DNA of 64,000 bases from Candidatus Peregrinibacteria bacterium (GTDB taxonomy: Bacteria; Patescibacteriota; Gracilibacteria; UBA1369; UBA12473). A model generated the notes under the pieces. It was given only the letters and a program-made list of their open reading frames with translations, was not told the origin of the DNA and did no database searches. The position numbers and the translations under genes are program-made. Shown here one piece after another: positions 61,883 through 64,000 of the stretch; within the stretch, counting starts at the first letter, position 1, and each line of letters starts with the position of its first letter. The stretch covers positions 36,539 to 100,538 of the forward strand of contig JABJMC010000028.1 in NCBI GenBank assembly GCA_018659585.1, read 5' to 3'.

Positions 61883-62800
61883 TTAAAAAACCACCCCAAC
61901 AAAAGAAGCTTGTCCTCGGATGAATTCATCCACCGGCAGGGCTCTTTTCCCATCCAATTGAATTTCTTCCAATACAAACAAACCATCTTTGGCCTCCACT
62001 ACCACGTCATCACCATCTTTCCGAACTTTTCCTGGCTTAATCACATCACCACTTTTTACTCGTCCCTTTAAAATTTTCAATCTTTTCCCTTCAAAATTAG
62101 TGTAAATTCCCGGCCACGGTGTATAAGCTCGTAATTTTCGCTCAATCTCTATTGCCGTTTCATTTTCCCAATCAATTAGTCCATCCTGCTTTTTTATTAA
62201 AGGCGCATATGAAATCCCTTTTTCATCCTGCTCCTGAGCCTCGGCGTTACCCGTTGCAATCCCTGGTACAACCTGAGCTAATAATTCTGCTCCCACATCT
62301 GCTAAGCGCTCTCGCAACACTGGCTCCGTATCATGTTCCAAAATAGCTACCTCAGAAACCGCATAAACCGGACCCGCATCCATTTTCTTTACCATTTGCA
62401 TTACAGAAACTCCGGTTACTTCATCTCCATTCAAAACAGCACTAGCAACAGGGGAGGCCCCTCGATATTTAGGCAATAATGAAGCATGCACATTCAAAGA
62501 CGCATATTTAGGCAATTGCAACACTTCATCATCCAAAAAATACCCGTACGAAACCACCACCAAAAAATCCATTTCTTTTCCCTTCAAAACTTCCAAATCA
62601 TGTTCAACTTTTAAACCATTCTCCACAGCCTCTTTTTTTACAGCACACGATTGGACCTCCTGTTTGCGGCCCACTTTTCTATCCGGAGGAGTAATCACTC
62701 CCAAAATCTCAAACTGATCATCATCAACCAAGCGCTGCAGAACTGTCACTGCAAAGCTATCTGTCCCCAAGAAATACAATGAAATTTTTGGATTAGGCAT
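61883..62800 (-). CDS. fmt: Methionyl-tRNA formyltransferase
   Basis: 305 residues. N-terminal LYFLGTDSFAVTVLQRLV, catalytic NVHASLLPKYRGASPVASAVLNGD (excerpted, with Asn and His), SVMQMVKKMDAGPVYA and a C-terminal OB-like domain (RAYTPWPGIYTNFEGKRLKI). It formylates initiator Met-tRNA. The usual partner def is not adjacent. It is convergent with the O-antigen-ligase-like gene, with no gap. Confidence 0.95.
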   Translation of the reverse strand: MPNPKISLYFLGTDSFAVTVLQRLVDDDQFEILGVITPPDRKVGRKQEVQSCAVKKEAVENGLKVEHDLEVLKGKEMDFLVVVSYGYFLDDEVLQLPKYASLNVHASLLPKYRGASPVASAVLNGDEVTGVSVMQMVKKMDAGPVYAVSEVAILEHDTEPVLRERLADVGAELLAQVVPGIATGNAEAQEQDEKGISYAPLIKKQDGLIDWENETAIEIERKLRAYTPWPGIYTNFEGKRLKILKGRVKSGDVIKPGKVRKDGDDVVVEAKDGLFVLEEIQLDGKRALPVDEFIRGQASFVGVVF

Positions 62801-62849
62801 TTAAATTCATTTAAGATAAAATCATTTCATCTAGCATTGTACTAAACAA

Positions 62850-63713
62850 ATGAATATTTTCAGAGGATTTCTTGCCATTGTTACCGCCCTTACCCTGATA
62901 CCGATAGTTATTTTTGGCACTTTAATACTAGCCACCACCAATACCTACCTAAATCCAGACTTTTATCGTAGCGATACTTTTGAAGACCTTTTCTATGACG
63001 TAATTGTTACAGAAATATCAAACCAACTTATCGAGAACCAGGCTGAATTAGGTAAATTATTAGATGCCAGCGACATCAAAGAAGAGGTCCGCACAGTTAT
63101 TACTCCAGAAATCGTCTCAAGCACTATTGAAGACGCTTTAATTCAAATAAACCAAATTCCATTGCCAGACGAAATAATTATTTCCACCGGAGCAATAAAA
63201 GCTAACTTACCACTCGCCATAGACAGTCTTTTTGAAAAAATGCAGCCCAATTTACCAATTGAACTTCCGATTGATTCTATTAAAGAACAATTTCAAAATG
63301 AAATGATTGATTACATTCCACCACAGGTCAGCCTACCACTTAGCGAACTTCCACAAGAAGCCCGTAACGGCCTAGCTATTATTATTTTAGGATTGGATCA
63401 CTTTTTGGAAAGCTTCCTCTTAAGTGTTGGTTTACATCTAGCAATTATTGGTCTTTTAATCTGGAAACCAGCCCAAAAAATCTTAAAATGGATTGGGGCA
63501 GCTATCCTAGCCAGTGGAATTATAACTTTTGCCTTCATAAAAACTCTCATGATTGGCACTGAATCTTTTGAAGAATTAATCACATTAATTGCAGGACCTA
63601 TTTTAGGCACCATGTACCCCTGGTCTATTGGTTTTATTATTGCTGGAATTGCCTGCCTTGCTCTAGGCTTTATTTTGCCTCATACCATTTTAATGCCTAC
63701 CAAAAATGAATAA
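62850..63713 (+). CDS. Membrane protein of unknown function
   Basis: 287 residues. One N-terminal membrane segment (LAIVTALTLIPIVIFGTLIL), an extracytoplasmic region of about 165 residues rich in Ile/Glu, then four further hydrophobic segments (LLSVGLHLAIIGLLIW, WIGAAILASGIITFAF, LITLIAGPILGTMY, IGFIIAGIACLALGFIL). Family not recognised. Its 3' end overlaps the next gene by 8 nt, so the two are probably translated together. Confidence 0.7.
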   Translation: MNIFRGFLAIVTALTLIPIVIFGTLILATTNTYLNPDFYRSDTFEDLFYDVIVTEISNQLIENQAELGKLLDASDIKEEVRTVITPEIVSSTIEDALIQINQIPLPDEIIISTGAIKANLPLAIDSLFEKMQPNLPIELPIDSIKEQFQNEMIDYIPPQVSLPLSELPQEARNGLAIIILGLDHFLESFLLSVGLHLAIIGLLIWKPAQKILKWIGAAILASGIITFAFIKTLMIGTESFEELITLIAGPILGTMYPWSIGFIIAGIACLALGFILPHTILMPTKNE

Positions 63714-64000
63714 AGACCTCCCCAAAATTTCGGAAAGCTATAAACGCTACATCTTAACTATTGGTCTAACAGCCGCAGTTAGTTGGCTAGCATGGGGGAT
63801 TGTATTAACTAAATTAGATCCTTACGAATCAACTAGCATCGCCTTAGGACTTTTCTTTTTAAGTTTATTATTTGCCTTAATTGGCTCTTTTACCTTACTT
63901 GGGTTTGGATTAAGACGCTGGGTGGGACAGGATGAATTACATGAACAACATTTAGGCGTTTCGCTAAGACAAGGTGTGCTTTTAAGCATTTGTACTATTC
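63706..64000 (+). CDS. Membrane protein, 3' end cut by window edge
   Basis: My own translation from the ATG at 63706 gives 98 residues and no stop before the edge, so it is missing from the ORF track: MNKDLPKISESYKRYILTIG, then two membrane segments (TAAVSWLAWGIVLTKL and LGLFFLSLLFALIGSFTLLG) and RRWVGQDELHEQHLGVSLR. No family recognised. The start overlaps the stop of the preceding gene (ATGAATAA). Confidence 0.75.
   Translation, partial: MNKDLPKISESYKRYILTIGLTAAVSWLAWGIVLTKLDPYESTSIALGLFFLSLLFALIGSFTLLGFGLRRWVGQDELHEQHLGVSLRQGVLLSICTI

Noticed and set aside
1-64000. Recoding of UGA to glycine, as in Gracilibacteria
   Set aside because: TGA ends tsaE in an ATGA overlap, ends the small ORF at 12044, and full-length proteins are read with the standard code.
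1-64000. CRISPR array, insertion sequence, prophage or integron
   Set aside because: No regularly spaced repeats, transposase, integrase or terminal inverted repeats were seen on either strand.

Overview
The window looks like chromosomal DNA from a small-genome bacterium of the Patescibacteria (CPR). The reasons are low G+C, tightly packed genes with mostly 0-30 bp gaps, almost no Shine-Dalgarno sequences, many secreted or lipoprotein genes of unknown function, and solute-binding proteins without permeases. TGA is an ordinary stop codon (for example at the end of tsaE), so this is not a UGA-recoding Gracilibacteria/Absconditabacteria genome. rplI (L9), purine genes, nadA/nadC and ribE/ribH give more biosynthesis than the most reduced CPR lineages. 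A Peregrinibacteria- or ABY1-like origin is my guess; no 16S rRNA is present to settle it. I see no prophage, insertion sequence or CRISPR array, and no gap between genes exceeds 300 bp.

Layout. 1-6.5 kb: rpsA (cut by the left edge), clpC behind a CIRCE operator, a lipoprotein and ruvB, all on the minus strand. 6.7-9.7 kb: a CPBP protease, tRNA-Arg(UCU), an unknown gene and purT. 9.7-17.1 kb: a large protein with a caspase-like C-terminus, a small partner ORF, a frameshifted LytM-peptidase/SLH cell-wall gene, tsaE, an HD-domain gene and a 3D/peptidoglycan-binding protein. 17.2-25.5 kb: a VirD4/HerA-like ATPase, aspS, dnaE and a small membrane protein. 25.6-28.6 kb: tRNA-Leu(UAG), a structured non-coding stretch and a three-gene envelope operon. 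28.7-38.3 kb: a sigma-region-4/HARE-HTH regulator, HIT protein, nadC, nadA, valS, a tRNA-editing protein, envelope proteins and an orphan DRE-TIM lyase. 38.3-45.2 kb: a helical protein, purA divergent from purC-purE-purB-dcd, and an unknown gene. 45.2-54.4 kb: a T-box leader with a eukaryote-like ileS, yvlD-like, secG, a peptide-binding protein, rplI, ruvX and a second VirD4/HerA-like ATPase. 54.5-64 kb: pgk, a carbamate-kinase-like gene, ribH-ribE, ssb, a glycosyltransferase, a sugar-binding lipoprotein, a frameshifted O-antigen-ligase-like gene, fmt and two membrane proteins, the last cut by the right edge.

Functional themes are translation (S1, L9, AspRS, ValRS, IleRS, Fmt, TsaE, two tRNAs), replication and recombination (DnaE, SSB, RuvB, RuvX), nucleotide and cofactor synthesis (PurT, PurC, class II PurE, PurB, PurA, Dcd, NadA, NadC, RibE, RibH) and a complex cell envelope.

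The most unusual signal belongs to no single gene. The octamer AGGGGAGT occurs 12 times on the + strand and, by my reading, never on the - strand. It occurs inside genes of both orientations, as expected of a polar, replication-oriented motif such as KOPS or Chi. Other notable points are the caspase-like protein, the T-box in front of a type 2 IleRS, class II PurE, apparent leaderless promoters, two -1 frameshifts, and a pair of competing hairpins near 54.4-54.5 kb. All counts were made by eye.
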